64,000 nucleotides of DNA from Streptomyces globisporus (GTDB lineage: Bacteria > Actinomycetota > Actinomycetes > Streptomycetales > Streptomycetaceae), in assembly GCA_014649555.1 (NCBI GenBank), contig BMTG01000010.1, positions 285,144-349,143 of the forward strand, read 5' to 3'. Below, one piece after another: positions 47,152 to 56,146 of this stretch. Position numbers and translations under genes: made by a program. The stretch's first letter is position 1, and each line of letters begins with the position of its first letter. The notes beneath the pieces are model-generated. The model did no database searches and was not told where the DNA came from. It saw only the letters and a program-made list of their open reading frames with translations.

Positions 47152-48735
47152 TCACGGCGTCAGCGCGTCGCGGGAGACCAGCCTGCCGTCCCGGAAGCAG
47201 AGCCGGTACGCGTCGCCGGACCGGTCGTCGAAGCGGTCGGCCGTCATCGCGTAGAACTCGCACGTCACTCCCTGCTTCTGGCGTTCCTCCGATGCCGCGC
47301 CCGTCGGCCGCGCCGCCGACTGCCGGTCCGGCAGCACCTTTTCGATCTCCGACCGATCCTGCCCCACCCGCAGCCGGGCGTAGTCGCCCGGGGCGAGGAC
47401 GGACCGGGACGCGGCCACCGTCTCCCACGTCCCCACCACGGCGAGCAGCACCGCGCCCGCCGCCAGCGGCACCGTCAGCGCGGTGAGCAGGGTGCGGCGG
47501 ACGCGCCGCCTGGCCCGCCGGTAGCCCGGAGGTGCGGGGCTCTCCCGGTGGCCGGCGGGTCGCGGCGGTATCTGCGCGGGGGCGCGGTGGGGCAGCCGGG
47601 CGGCGACGGTGAAGCCGCCGTCGCGGGGACCGTGGTCGAGAGACCCGCCGACGAGCCGGACGCGTTCGTCCAGCCCGATGAGCCCGCGTCCGCCGTTGCC
47701 GGAGGGCGGGGCGGACGGTTGCCGGGCCGGTGGGCCGGGCGGCCGCGCGGACGGCGGGCCGGGGAGGTGCGCGGCCGGTTGCCCCGACCGTACGCCCGCC
47801 CCGGCAGCGGGGGCTCCGTTGCGGACCGCCACCCGGGTCTCCGTCGCCGTGTGCCGGAGTTCGACGCTCACGGACGCGCCGGGCGCGTGCTTGGCCGCGT
47901 TGGTCAGGGCCTCCTGCACGACCCGGTGCGCGGCGCGCCCGACGGTGGGCGGCAGCCCCGACGCGTCGCCGTCCACGGTGAGTTCGACCGGGAGCCCGGA
48001 GGCGGCCGCGTCGGCGACGAGCCGGGCAATGTCGGAGTCCCCCGGAGCCCGGGGAGGGCTCTCGCTCTCCTCGCGGAGGACGCCGACGACCTCGCCGAGG
48101 CGTTCCACCGCTGCCGCCGCCCTGCCCCGGATGTCCTGGGCGGCCCGCCGGTGCTGCTCGTCCAGCCCGGGCGCCAGTTTCAGGGCCCCGGCCGACAGGG
48201 CGATCAGACTCAGATCGTGGCCCAGGACGTCGTGCATGTCCTGGGCGATCCGGGCCCGCTCCAGCAGCCGCGCCTGCTCGGCGACCAACTGCCTCTCCCG
48301 TTCCATCTGTTCGGCCCGCTCCCAGCCGGCCCGGACCAGCTCCCGGTACTGGCGGGAGAACCGCCCCACGAACCAGGGCACCAGCACGGCGAGGACGACG
48401 ACGGCGACGAACTGCGTCGCGAGGGCGAGCAGGGACGGCACGACGGTCACCGCCGCCGCCCCGGCCACCAGGGCCCCGGCCAGGAACAGGACGACGGTCC
48501 TGCCGCGCCCGGGCCCCCGCCCGGCGGCGAACGCGGCGACCGCGGTCGGCAGGCCCCACCACCACCCCACCAGGCTCAGCGCGCCGAACGCCGCAATGGC
48601 GGGCACCAGCAGACCCCCCGGGTCCGCCCACCGCAGTCCTGGCCGCCCGCGGGCCGTCCTCTTCACGAGGGAGAAGCTGTTCACGAGGGAGAGGTTACGG
48701 AGACCGGGGAGCCGTCCGGCACTGCCGAAAGTCAC
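47152..48735 (-). CDS. NarL-family sensor kinase with C-terminal extracytoplasmic domain
   Basis: A 527-residue kinase. Membrane helices occupy about 40-122. HisKA_3 contains QDMHDVLGHDLSLIAL (His168), and the HATPase region has QEALTNAAKHAPG and GLIGLDERVRLVGGSL. After a Pro-rich stretch, residues 415-436 form another membrane helix, followed by about 90 extracytoplasmic residues with DYARLRVGQDRSEIEKVLPD, which resembles SmpA/BLIP-like small domains and contains two cysteines (492 and 513). This tail is unusual. GTG 48735 overlaps the upstream DUF4291 stop as GTGA. Confidence 0.85.
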   Translation of the reverse strand: MTFGSAGRLPGLRNLSLVNSFSLVKRTARGRPGLRWADPGGLLVPAIAAFGALSLVGWWWGLPTAVAAFAAGRGPGRGRTVVLFLAGALVAGAAAVTVVPSLLALATQFVAVVVLAVLVPWFVGRFSRQYRELVRAGWERAEQMERERQLVAEQARLLERARIAQDMHDVLGHDLSLIALSAGALKLAPGLDEQHRRAAQDIRGRAAAAVERLGEVVGVLREESESPPRAPGDSDIARLVADAAASGLPVELTVDGDASGLPPTVGRAAHRVVQEALTNAAKHAPGASVSVELRHTATETRVAVRNGAPAAGAGVRSGQPAAHLPGPPSARPPGPPARQPSAPPSGNGGRGLIGLDERVRLVGGSLDHGPRDGGFTVAARLPHRAPAQIPPRPAGHRESPAPPGYRRARRRVRRTLLTALTVPLAAGAVLLAVVGTWETVAASRSVLAPGDYARLRVGQDRSEIEKVLPDRQSAARPTGAASEERQKQGVTCEFYAMTADRFDDRSGDAYRLCFRDGRLVSRDALTP

Positions 48736-49352
48736 ATGGCCGGCGCCGGGAAACCGTCCCGCACCGGCCGGGGCGCCGCGAGGTCGAGCGGCGTCTCCAC
48801 GGGCAGCAGGGCGGCGGCCCGCTCCCGCTCCCCCGCCCGGACCGCCGCGTGCACCTCGCGGGCGAGCGGGGTGACGTCGCGTACGGAGACGGTCCACTCG
48901 TCCGCGTACCGCCGGGACGCCTCGCCGCTCAGCCCCAGCTGGAGGGAGCGGTACGGGAGCGGGTTCAGGTCGAGGTCGCGTTCGGGGTCCCACTGCACCC
49001 GGGCGGGGGCGGTGCGCAGGCTGCGCTGCCAGGAGGCCTGGTCCGGGTGGACACCGCGTACGTAATGGGAGAGTTCGGCGTGGGCGAGGGCCCATTCCAG
49101 ACCGGCCCGCTCGATCTCGACGGCGAGGACGACCTCCTGCCCCTCCTTGGTGCCCCAGCCGCAGCGGTACATCATCCACAGGAAGCTGGGCTTGATCCAG
49201 GTCATCCGGTCCCGCTTCCACTCGGCGGGGAACCGTCCGTCGCGGGCGGCGGGGAGGCCGATGGCCGGCCGGTACGCCTGGTAGACGGTGACCGTGGTGG
49301 CGGTGTGGAGCGCGCGGATCTGGTGGCGGGGCGGGACGGGCGGGGTGTTCAT
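48732..49352 (-). CDS. DUF4291 family protein
   Basis: A 206-residue soluble protein with the DUF4291 hallmark AEWKRDRMTWIKPSFLWMMY and the pattern VQWDPERDLDLNPLPYRSLQLGL. No biochemical role is established in my knowledge. ATG 49352 is chosen; a GTG at 49373 adds seven residues. Its stop overlaps the sensor kinase start. Confidence 0.85.
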   Translation of the reverse strand: MNTPPVPPRHQIRALHTATTVTVYQAYRPAIGLPAARDGRFPAEWKRDRMTWIKPSFLWMMYRCGWGTKEGQEVVLAVEIERAGLEWALAHAELSHYVRGVHPDQASWQRSLRTAPARVQWDPERDLDLNPLPYRSLQLGLSGEASRRYADEWTVSVRDVTPLAREVHAAVRAGERERAAALLPVETPLDLAAPRPVRDGFPAPAM

Positions 49353-49435
49353 GTGCCCCAGGATGCGGGACACGGCCGCGCCCGGGCATCCGGATTTCGC
49401 CGGAGGCCCGGGCGCGGCCGGGGGGGGTGCGTCGG

Positions 49436-50938
49436 TCAGTGGTTGCGCGGGAAGCCGAGGTCGACGCCGGCCGGGGCGTCGGCCGGGTCGGGCCAGCGGG
49501 TGGTGGTGACCTTGCCGCGGGTGTAGAAGTGCACGCCGTCGTTGCCGTAGATGTGGTGGTCGCCGAAGAGCGAGTCCTTCCAGCCGCCGAAGGAGTGGTA
49601 GCCCACGGGGACCGGGATCGGCACGTTGACGCCGACCATGCCGGCCTGGATCTCCAGCTGGAAGCGGCGGGCCGCGCCGCCGTCACGGGTGAAGATCGCG
49701 GTGCCGTTGCCGAACGGCGAGGCGTTCATGAGGGCGACGCCGTCCTCGTACGTGTCCACGCGGAGCACGCACAGCACCGGGCCGAAGATCTCGTCCTTGT
49801 AGGCGTCGGAGTCGGTGGAGACCTTGTCCAGGAGGGACAGGCCGATCCAGTGCCCGTCCTCGAAGCCCTCGACCGTGTGGCCCGTGCCGTCGAGGACGAC
49901 CTCCGCGCCCTGGGCTGCGGCGCCCGTGACGTACGAGGCGACCTTGTCGCGGTGGACGGCGGTGATCAGGGGGCCCATCTCGGAGGTGGGGTCGTTGCCG
50001 GGGCCGATCTTGATCTTCTCGGCGCGCTCGCGGATCTTCGCGACCAGCTCGTCGCCGATCGCGCCGACCGCGACGACCGCGGAGATCGCCATGCAGCGCT
50101 CACCGGCGGAGCCGTACGCCGCCGAGACCGCCGCGTCGGCGGCCGCGTCCAGGTCGGCGTCCGGGAGGACGAGCATGTGGTTCTTCGCGCCGCCGAGCGC
50201 CTGGACGCGCTTGCCGTTGGCGGAGGCGGTGGCGTGGATGTAGCGGGCGATGGGGGTGGAGCCGACGAAGGAGACGGCCGCCACGTCGGGGTGGTTGAGC
50301 AGGCCGTCCACCGCGATCTTGTCACCGTGCAGGACGTTGAGCACGCCGTCCGGAAGGCCCGCCTCGGACGCCAGCTCGGCCAGCAGGTTCGCGGCCGACG
50401 GGTCCTTCTCGCTCGGCTTCAGCACGAACGTGTTGCCGCAGGCGATGGCCAGCGGGAACATCCACATCGGCACCATGGCCGGGAAGTTGAACGGGGTGAT
50501 GCCCGCGACCACGCCCAGCGACTGGCGGATCGAGGAGACGTCGACCCGGTTGGAGACCTGGGTGGACAGCTCGCCCTTGAGCTGCGTGGTGATCCCGCAC
50601 GCCAGCTCGACGATCTCCAGACCGCGGGCGACCTCGCCCAGCGCGTCCGAGTGCACCTTGCCGTGCTCGGCGGTGATCAGCGCGGCGATGTCGTCGCGGT
50701 GGGCGTCGAGCAGCGCGCGGTAGCGGAAGAGGACGGCGGTGCGCTGGGCGAGCGAGGAGGTGCCCCAGGTGGCGTACGCGGCCTTCGCCGCCGCCACGGC
50801 CGCGTCGACCTCCTCCACGGAGGCCAGCGCGACCTGCGTGGTGACCGCGCCGGTGGCCGGGTCGGTGACGGGACCGTACTGGCCCGACGTGCCCTCCACT
50901 GTCTTGCCGCCGATCCAGTGGTTGACGGTCTTCGTCAT
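49436..50938 (-). CDS. mmsA: Methylmalonate-semialdehyde dehydrogenase (acylating)
   Basis: A 500-residue aldehyde dehydrogenase: PFNFPAMVPMWMFPLAIACG, KPSEKDP, GSTPIARYI and SAGERCMAISAVV with catalytic Cys282 are specific to MmsA/IolA. It converts malonate semialdehyde, the last inositol intermediate, or methylmalonate semialdehyde from valine, to acetyl-CoA or propionyl-CoA. ATG 50938 is preceded by AAGGAG with 8-nt spacing. It ends the iolC-aldolase-iolB-iolD-mmsA run on the minus strand (41-bp gap after iolD), supporting an inositol role here. Confidence 0.95.
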   Translation of the reverse strand: MTKTVNHWIGGKTVEGTSGQYGPVTDPATGAVTTQVALASVEEVDAAVAAAKAAYATWGTSSLAQRTAVLFRYRALLDAHRDDIAALITAEHGKVHSDALGEVARGLEIVELACGITTQLKGELSTQVSNRVDVSSIRQSLGVVAGITPFNFPAMVPMWMFPLAIACGNTFVLKPSEKDPSAANLLAELASEAGLPDGVLNVLHGDKIAVDGLLNHPDVAAVSFVGSTPIARYIHATASANGKRVQALGGAKNHMLVLPDADLDAAADAAVSAAYGSAGERCMAISAVVAVGAIGDELVAKIRERAEKIKIGPGNDPTSEMGPLITAVHRDKVASYVTGAAAQGAEVVLDGTGHTVEGFEDGHWIGLSLLDKVSTDSDAYKDEIFGPVLCVLRVDTYEDGVALMNASPFGNGTAIFTRDGGAARRFQLEIQAGMVGVNVPIPVPVGYHSFGGWKDSLFGDHHIYGNDGVHFYTRGKVTTTRWPDPADAPAGVDLGFPRNH

Positions 50939-50979
50939 GACGTACTCCTTCAGACTTCGGGCAGGCGCGGGGGCTGGTC

Positions 50980-52968
50980 TCACAGGTGGCGGCGTCGGGC
51001 GGCGACCTGGCGGTCGTACTCCTCCCGGGCCTTCACCGCCGCCGGTCGGCTCGCGGTTTCGGCTACCGGAACATCCCACCACGCCTGCGCCGGAGGGGGG
51101 CCCGACACTGTGTCGGGCGTTTCGGTCTCGACGTAGACACAAGTGGGGCCCTCCGCGTCGCGGGCCTCGGAGAGGGCTTTGCGCAGGTCGTCGACGGTGG
51201 CGGCGCGCAGGACCCGCAGGCCGAGGGAGGCGGCGTTGGCGGCCAGGTCGACGGGGAGCGGCGGGCCGGTGAAGCCGCCGTCGGCGTCGCGGTGGCGGTA
51301 GGCGGTGCCGAAGCCTTCGGCGCCGACCGACGCGGAGAGTCCGCCGATGGAGGCGTACCCGTGGTTCTGGAGAATCAGCAGTTTCAGCGGCAGGTTCTCC
51401 TGGACGGCGGTGACGATCTCGGTGGGGTTCATCAGATACGTGCCGTCGCCGACCAGGGCCCAGACCGGGCGGTGCTCCCGGCTGCGGGCTCCGGTGGCGA
51501 GCAGGACGCCGATCGCGGCCGGGATCTCGTAGCCCATGCAGGAGTAGCCGTACTCCACGTGGTACTGGTCGCGGGAGCGGGTCCGCCAGAGCTTGTGGAG
51601 GTCGCCGGGGAGGGAGCCGGCGGCGTTGATGAGGATGTCCTCCTCGGTGACCAGGGTGTCCAGGAGGCCGAGGACCTGGGTCTGGGTGGGGCGCGCGGTG
51701 GGGTCGGGGGTGGCGAAGGATGCCTCGACCCGTTCCTCCCACGCCTCCTTCGCGCCGGTGTACTCCGTCTCGTACGCCGGATCGACCCGGTAGCCGCGTC
51801 CGGCGAGCGCCGCCGTAAGCGCCTCCAAACCCGCGCGGGCGTCGGCGACCAGGGGGAGAGCGGCCAGCTTGTGGGCGTCGAAGGCGGTGATGTTGAGGTG
51901 GAGGAAGCGGACGGCCGGGTCGGCGAAGAGGGTGCCGGATGCGGTGGTGAAGTCGGAGAAGCGGGTGCCGATGCCGATGACCAGGTCGGCGGTGCGGGCC
52001 AGCTCGTCGGCGGTGGCGGTGCCGGTGTGGCCGATGCCGCCGACGTCGGCGGGGTGGTCGTGGCGGAGCGCGCCCTTGCCCGCCTGGGTGGAGGCGACCG
52101 GGATGCGGGTCGCGGCGGTGAACGCGGCGAGCGTCTCCTCGGCGGCGCTGTGCCGAACCCCGCCGCCCGCGACGATGAGGGGGCGGCGGGCGGAGCGGAT
52201 CGCCCGTACCGCCGTCTCCAGCTCGTACGTGTCGGGCGCGGGCCTGCGGATGTGCCAGTCGCGCTCGGCGAAGAACTCCTCCGGCCAGTCGTACGCCTCC
52301 GCCTGCACGTCCTGCGGCAGCGCGAGCGTGACGGCACCGGTCTCGGCGGGGTCGGCGAGGACCCGCATCGCCTGGAGGGCGGCCGGGATCAGCGCCTCCG
52401 GCCGGGTGATCCGGTCGAAGTAGCGCGAGACCGGCCGCAGACAGTCGTTGACCGACACGTCACCGGCGTACGCCACTTCGAGCTGTTGCAGTACGGGGTC
52501 GGCGGGCCGGGTCGCGAAGGTGTCGCCGGGCAGGAGCAGGACGGGCAGGCGGTTGATCGTGGCGAGGGCGGCCCCGGTGACGAGGTTGGTGGCCCCCGGC
52601 CCGATGGACGTGGTCACCGCGTGCGCGGAGAGCCGCCCCGACTGACGGGCGTACCCCACGGCCGCGTGCACCATGGCCTGTTCGTTGCGGCCCTGGAGGT
52701 ACGGCATGCGGTGCGCGGTGCCGTTCCCTCCGTGGCCCGCCTCCACGAGCGCCTGTCCGATGCCCGCGACATTGCCGTGGCCGAAGATGCCCCAGGTGGC
52801 GCTGATCAGCCGCTGCCGGCGGCCGTCGCGCTCGGTGTACTGCCGGGCCAGAAAGGTGACCAGGGCCTGAGCGGTGGTCAGACGGCGGGTGGCGGCCGGG
52901 CTCTTGGGGCTCTCAGGGCTCGCGGGACTCGCGGAACGTGCGGGGCTCGCGGGACTCGTCGGGCTCAA
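50980..52968 (-). CDS. iolD: 3D-(3,5/4)-trihydroxycyclohexane-1,2-dione hydrolase IolD
   Basis: A 662-residue ThDP-dependent enzyme: ISATWGIFGHGNVAGIGQAL, MPYLQGRNEQAMVHAAVGYA, TTSIGPGATNLVTGAALAT, and the ThDP motif VGDGTYLMNPTEI. IolD opens the cyclohexane ring to give 5-deoxy-glucuronate. The start is TTG 52968, preceded by GGAGGT at 7-nt spacing and overlapping the iolB stop as TTGA. The first 27 residues are a Ser/Pro/Ala-rich repeat not seen in the family core. It is encoded between iolB and mmsA. Confidence 0.94.
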   Translation of the reverse strand: MSPTSPASPARSASPASPESPKSPAATRRLTTAQALVTFLARQYTERDGRRQRLISATWGIFGHGNVAGIGQALVEAGHGGNGTAHRMPYLQGRNEQAMVHAAVGYARQSGRLSAHAVTTSIGPGATNLVTGAALATINRLPVLLLPGDTFATRPADPVLQQLEVAYAGDVSVNDCLRPVSRYFDRITRPEALIPAALQAMRVLADPAETGAVTLALPQDVQAEAYDWPEEFFAERDWHIRRPAPDTYELETAVRAIRSARRPLIVAGGGVRHSAAEETLAAFTAATRIPVASTQAGKGALRHDHPADVGGIGHTGTATADELARTADLVIGIGTRFSDFTTASGTLFADPAVRFLHLNITAFDAHKLAALPLVADARAGLEALTAALAGRGYRVDPAYETEYTGAKEAWEERVEASFATPDPTARPTQTQVLGLLDTLVTEEDILINAAGSLPGDLHKLWRTRSRDQYHVEYGYSCMGYEIPAAIGVLLATGARSREHRPVWALVGDGTYLMNPTEIVTAVQENLPLKLLILQNHGYASIGGLSASVGAEGFGTAYRHRDADGGFTGPPLPVDLAANAASLGLRVLRAATVDDLRKALSEARDAEGPTCVYVETETPDTVSGPPPAQAWWDVPVAETASRPAAVKAREEYDRQVAARRRHL
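52896..52966 (-). repeat. 9-bp-unit degenerate repeat at the iolD N-terminus
   Basis: Repeats of GGGCTCGCG-like units, reading as Ser-Pro-Ala/Ser repeats in IolD residues 1-25. It starts at the coding start. Confidence 0.65.
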
Positions 52969-53960
52969 GGCGTTACCTCCGGGCCGGGCGACGGATGCGC
53001 CGTGTAGAGCGGGAGTCTGGCGTCGATCGGCTGGTCTGGCCAGGTGTCGCGGATCCACCGGTGGTCGGGATGGTCGCGGATCAGCCAGGCGCGCTCCTCC
53101 CCCGGCCCGGCCATCACGTTGAGGTAGTACAGCGTCCGGCCGGGCGGGGCGATGGACGGGCCGTGCCAGCCGTCGGGGATGAGGACCACGTCACCGCCGC
53201 GGACTTCGGCGAGGACGTCCGTACCGCCGTCGCGCGACGGGGAGACCCGGTGGTAGCCGAGACCGCCGTCCTGCACCTCGAAGTAGTAGATCTCCTCCAG
53301 TTCGCACTCCTCGCCCGGCACGTGCTCGTCGTGTTTGTGGGGCGGGTAGGAGGACCAGTTGCCGCCGGGGGTGATGACCTCGACGGCGATCAGCCGGTCG
53401 CAGTCGAAGGTGCCGGCGGCGGCGAAGTTGTTCACCTGGCGGGAGCAGGTCCCGGAGCCGCGCAGCTCGACGGGTACCTCCGGCGCGGGGCCGTAGCGAG
53501 CGGGGAGTCGTCGCTCGCACTTCGCTCCTGCCAGGGCGAAGCGGCCTCCTGCGCCGGAGGAGATCTCTGCGCGGGCGCCGCGCGGTACGTAGGCGAAGTC
53601 GGAGACCCCGCTGAACACACTCTCCCGGCCCCGCAGTTCAAAGGTCTCACCTGCGATACGCACCGTACAGCCACCGGCCAACGGCAGGACGATCCATTCG
53701 CTGTCTCCGGTGACGAGCGGGTGAACACCGCCCGGCTCCAGCTCCAGCACCCGCAGGGCGGAGCGGTCCCAGCCGGCGCCCTCGGGATCGATGTCGACCG
53801 CGTACGCCCCGCGCGCCGCGCTGCCGGACGGCAGGTGGAACCGGTGCTGTTCCCGGCCCTGGTTCCGGTCCCGGTGCTGTCCCTGGCCCGGGTGCTGTTC
53901 CTGGTCCCGGTGCTGTTCCTGGTCCTGGTGCTGTTCCTGGTCGGGGTGATCCGTCGTCAT
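52965..53960 (-). CDS. iolB: 5-deoxy-glucuronate isomerase IolB
   Basis: A 331-residue cupin-fold isomerase. The metal-binding segment is PPHKHDEH...CELEEIYYFEV and the second cupin has IPDGWHGPSIAPPG. It converts 5-deoxy-glucuronate to 5-dehydro-2-deoxy-gluconate. The family core begins around residue 40 (RFHLPSGSAARGAYAVDIDP). Before it is a Gln/His/Asp-rich tract made of 18-bp repeats. ATG 53960 overlaps the aldolase-like stop as ATGA. Confidence 0.93.
   Translation of the reverse strand: MTTDHPDQEQHQDQEQHRDQEQHPGQGQHRDRNQGREQHRFHLPSGSAARGAYAVDIDPEGAGWDRSALRVLELEPGGVHPLVTGDSEWIVLPLAGGCTVRIAGETFELRGRESVFSGVSDFAYVPRGARAEISSGAGGRFALAGAKCERRLPARYGPAPEVPVELRGSGTCSRQVNNFAAAGTFDCDRLIAVEVITPGGNWSSYPPHKHDEHVPGEECELEEIYYFEVQDGGLGYHRVSPSRDGGTDVLAEVRGGDVVLIPDGWHGPSIAPPGRTLYYLNVMAGPGEERAWLIRDHPDHRWIRDTWPDQPIDARLPLYTAHPSPGPEVTP
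53841..53945 (-). repeat. 18-bp tandem repeat at the iolB N-terminus
   Basis: Three to four 18-bp copies, encoding DQEQHR-type hexapeptides, plus degenerate copies, form residues about 6-38 of IolB, a low-complexity extension. Confidence 0.8.
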
Positions 53961-54868
53961 GGCCCTTCCCTACCCGGCCGCAGCAGCGATACGGCGGTGT
54001 CGACGGCGAGCGTCACGTCCCCGTCGACCGGGTAGAGCAGCGAGCGTCCCACGACCAGCCCCCGCACCGTGGGCAGCCGCAGTGCGTCGCGCCACTTCCC
54101 GTACGCGGCGTCCTGGTCGTCGCCGACCTCGCCGCCGAGCAGGACGGCGGGCAGCGTGGAGGCCTCCATCGCCCGGCCCATGGCGTCGGGGTCCTCGGTG
54201 ACGGGCACCTTCAGCCAGGTGTACGCGGACGTCCCGGCGAGGCCCGACGCGATGGCGATGGAGGTCGCCACGGCGGCGGCGCCGAGGTCGTTGCGGAGGC
54301 GCCCGTCGACACGGCGGCAGAGGAACGGTTCGACGAAGACGGGCAGCCGGTGGGCGGCCATCGCGTCGATGGTCCGGGCGGCGGTGTGCAGGGTGTCCAG
54401 CGAACCGGGGTCGTCGTGGTCGATGCGCAGGAGCAGCTTTCCCGCGTCGAACCCCTGCCGGACCAGGTCGTCGGGGCGGTAGCCGGTGAACCGGTCGTCG
54501 AGCTCGAAGGCCGCGCCCGCGAGACCGCCGCGGTTCATCGAGCCCATGACGACCTTGTCCTCCAGGGCTCCGAGCAGGAGGAGGTCGTCCAGGACGTCGG
54601 CCGATGCGAGCACCCCGTCGACCCCGGGGCGGGAGAGGGCGAGGCAGAGCCGTTCCAGCAGCTCGAAGCGGTTGGCCATGGCGAGGGACCGGTCCCCCAC
54701 GGCGAGCGCGCCGCGCGCGGGGTGGTCGGCCGCGATGATCATCAGCCGGTCGCCGGGGTGCCGGATCAGCCGCCGTCTCGTCCGTCGCGCGGCGGCCTCG
54801 GCAACGGCTTCGGGCCGCTCGGCGCGCAACCGGACGAGCGCGGAGAGGGAGGGCGCGAGCGGCGTCAT
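53957..54868 (-). CDS. Class I aldolase-like TIM barrel of the inositol cluster
   Basis: A 303-residue protein with RLMIIAADHPARGALAVGD, GVDGVLASADVLDDLLLLG, KLLLRIDHDDPGSLDTLHTA, VFVEPFLCR, TSAYTWLKVPVTED and VLLGGEVGDD. This matches the Cgl0159/DhnA-like beta/alpha-barrel aldolases found in actinobacterial iol clusters. The step after IolC needs cleavage of 2-deoxy-5-keto-gluconate-6-phosphate to dihydroxyacetone phosphate and malonate semialdehyde (IolJ in Bacillus). No other aldolase is in this cluster, so this is the best candidate. The start overlaps the iolC stop as ATGA. Confidence 0.82.
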   Translation of the reverse strand: MTPLAPSLSALVRLRAERPEAVAEAAARRTRRRLIRHPGDRLMIIAADHPARGALAVGDRSLAMANRFELLERLCLALSRPGVDGVLASADVLDDLLLLGALEDKVVMGSMNRGGLAGAAFELDDRFTGYRPDDLVRQGFDAGKLLLRIDHDDPGSLDTLHTAARTIDAMAAHRLPVFVEPFLCRRVDGRLRNDLGAAAVATSIAIASGLAGTSAYTWLKVPVTEDPDAMGRAMEASTLPAVLLGGEVGDDQDAAYGKWRDALRLPTVRGLVVGRSLLYPVDGDVTLAVDTAVSLLRPGREGP

Positions 54869-56052
54869 GAGCCCGCTCCGGTCCGGGGGGCCGTGGGGGC
54901 GTCGGGGCCGGCGGGAGGGGCTGCGGGCGCGGCTGGGGCAGCCGCAGGGGCCCTCCCGGCGCCCGGGGCGCCCGGGGCGCTGGGGCTGCCCGAGGAGGTC
55001 GGAGTCTCCGGAGCGGCCGCAACCCCCGAGGCGGCCCGCGACGCGAGGTCCGCCGTCACCGCACCCGCCGCGAGGGCCTCCTCGACCTCGTCCGGGAACG
55101 GCATCGCGGACGAGCAGGCGAGCCGGGAGGCGACGAGGGCGCCGGCCGCGTTCGCGTACCGCACGATGCGGTCCAGCGGCCATCCGGCGAGCAGCCCGTG
55201 GCAGAGCGCGCCCCCGAACGCGTCCCCGGCGCCGAGGCCGTTGACCACCTCGACCGGGAGCGGCGGGCAGTCGGCGGTGGTGCCGTCGCGGTGGACGGCG
55301 AGGACGCCCTTCGGCCCCTGTTTGACGACGGCGAGCTCCACCCCGGCCGCGAGCAGGGCCCGGGCGGCTGCGTACGGTTCGCGTTCGCCGGTCGCGACGG
55401 CGCACTCGTCGACGTTGCCGACGGCGACCGTGGCATGGGCCAGCGCCTCGCGGTACCGCGCGGGCGCCTCGGGGCTGTCGTCGCCCCCGTCCCAGAACAT
55501 GGGCCGCCAGTCGAGGTCGAAGACGGTCGCCGTACGCCGTGGGGCGCCCGGGCGGTCGGCCCGCTCCGCGCTCTCGCTGCGGGCGCGGAGGGCGGCCAGC
55601 GTCGCGGACCGGCTCGGCTCGGCGCTGAGTCCGGTGCCCGTCATCCAGAAGATCCTGGCGTCGCGCACGGCGTCCAGGTCGAGGTCCGGGGCGTGGATCT
55701 CCAGGTCGGGCGCCTTGGGCCGGCGGTAGAAGTACAGCGGGAAGTCGTCCGGCGGGAAGATCTCGCAGAAGGTGACCGGGGTCGGATACTCCGCGACGGC
55801 CGTCGCCCAGCGGGGGTCGACGCCGAACCGTTCCAGTTCCTGGTGGAGGTAGGCGCCGAAGGGGTCCTGCCCGGTCCGGGTGATGACGGCCGTACGCCGC
55901 CCCTGCCGGGCCGCCGCCACCGCGACGTTCGCCGGGGAACCGCCGAGGAACTTGCCGAACGTCTCGACCCGGGCGAGCGGTACCCCGACCTCCAGTGGGT
56001 AGAGGTCGACCCCGATCCGCCCCATGGTGATCACGTCGTACGGCTCAGGCAT
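54865..56052 (-). CDS. iolC: 5-dehydro-2-deoxygluconokinase IolC
   Basis: A 395-residue PfkB-family kinase: YDVITMGRIGVDLYP, GGSPANVAVAAARQG, GNVDECAVATGE and the catalytic-base motif VVNGLGAGDAFGGAL. It phosphorylates 5-dehydro-2-deoxygluconate. The last 55-60 residues (after about 337) are Ala/Pro/Gly/Ser-rich and outside the family core. ATG 56052 is preferred because GAAGGG lies at the right spacing; ATG 56058 is adjacent to it. It is first in the iolC-aldolase-iolB-iolD-mmsA operon, downstream of the promoter at 56117-56146. Confidence 0.93.
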   Translation of the reverse strand: MPEPYDVITMGRIGVDLYPLEVGVPLARVETFGKFLGGSPANVAVAAARQGRRTAVITRTGQDPFGAYLHQELERFGVDPRWATAVAEYPTPVTFCEIFPPDDFPLYFYRRPKAPDLEIHAPDLDLDAVRDARIFWMTGTGLSAEPSRSATLAALRARSESAERADRPGAPRRTATVFDLDWRPMFWDGGDDSPEAPARYREALAHATVAVGNVDECAVATGEREPYAAARALLAAGVELAVVKQGPKGVLAVHRDGTTADCPPLPVEVVNGLGAGDAFGGALCHGLLAGWPLDRIVRYANAAGALVASRLACSSAMPFPDEVEEALAAGAVTADLASRAASGVAAAPETPTSSGSPSAPGAPGAGRAPAAAPAAPAAPPAGPDAPTAPRTGAGS

Positions 56053-56116
56053 GCCCATCCCTTCGCACCACCGGCTCGCACCGCCGGTTCGCCCCACCGG
56101 TGGCCGGCTGGTCCCA

Positions 56117-56146
56117 GGTCTAGCCCTCCGCCCGGAACCCTGTCAA
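56117..56146 (-). promoter_or_regulatory. Probable iolC promoter
   Basis: Minus-strand TTGACA at 56146-56141, then 18 bp, then TAGACC at 56122-56117, resembling a vegetative actinobacterial promoter. The predicted RNA start near 56110 leaves about 58 nt to ATG 56052. The -35 lies in the left arm of the palindrome. Confidence 0.65.

Noticed and set aside
53960-54868. LacD-like tagatose-bisphosphate aldolase annotation
   Set aside because: No LacD motif is present; the operon context and sequence fit the Cgl0159-type barrel of actinobacterial iol clusters.
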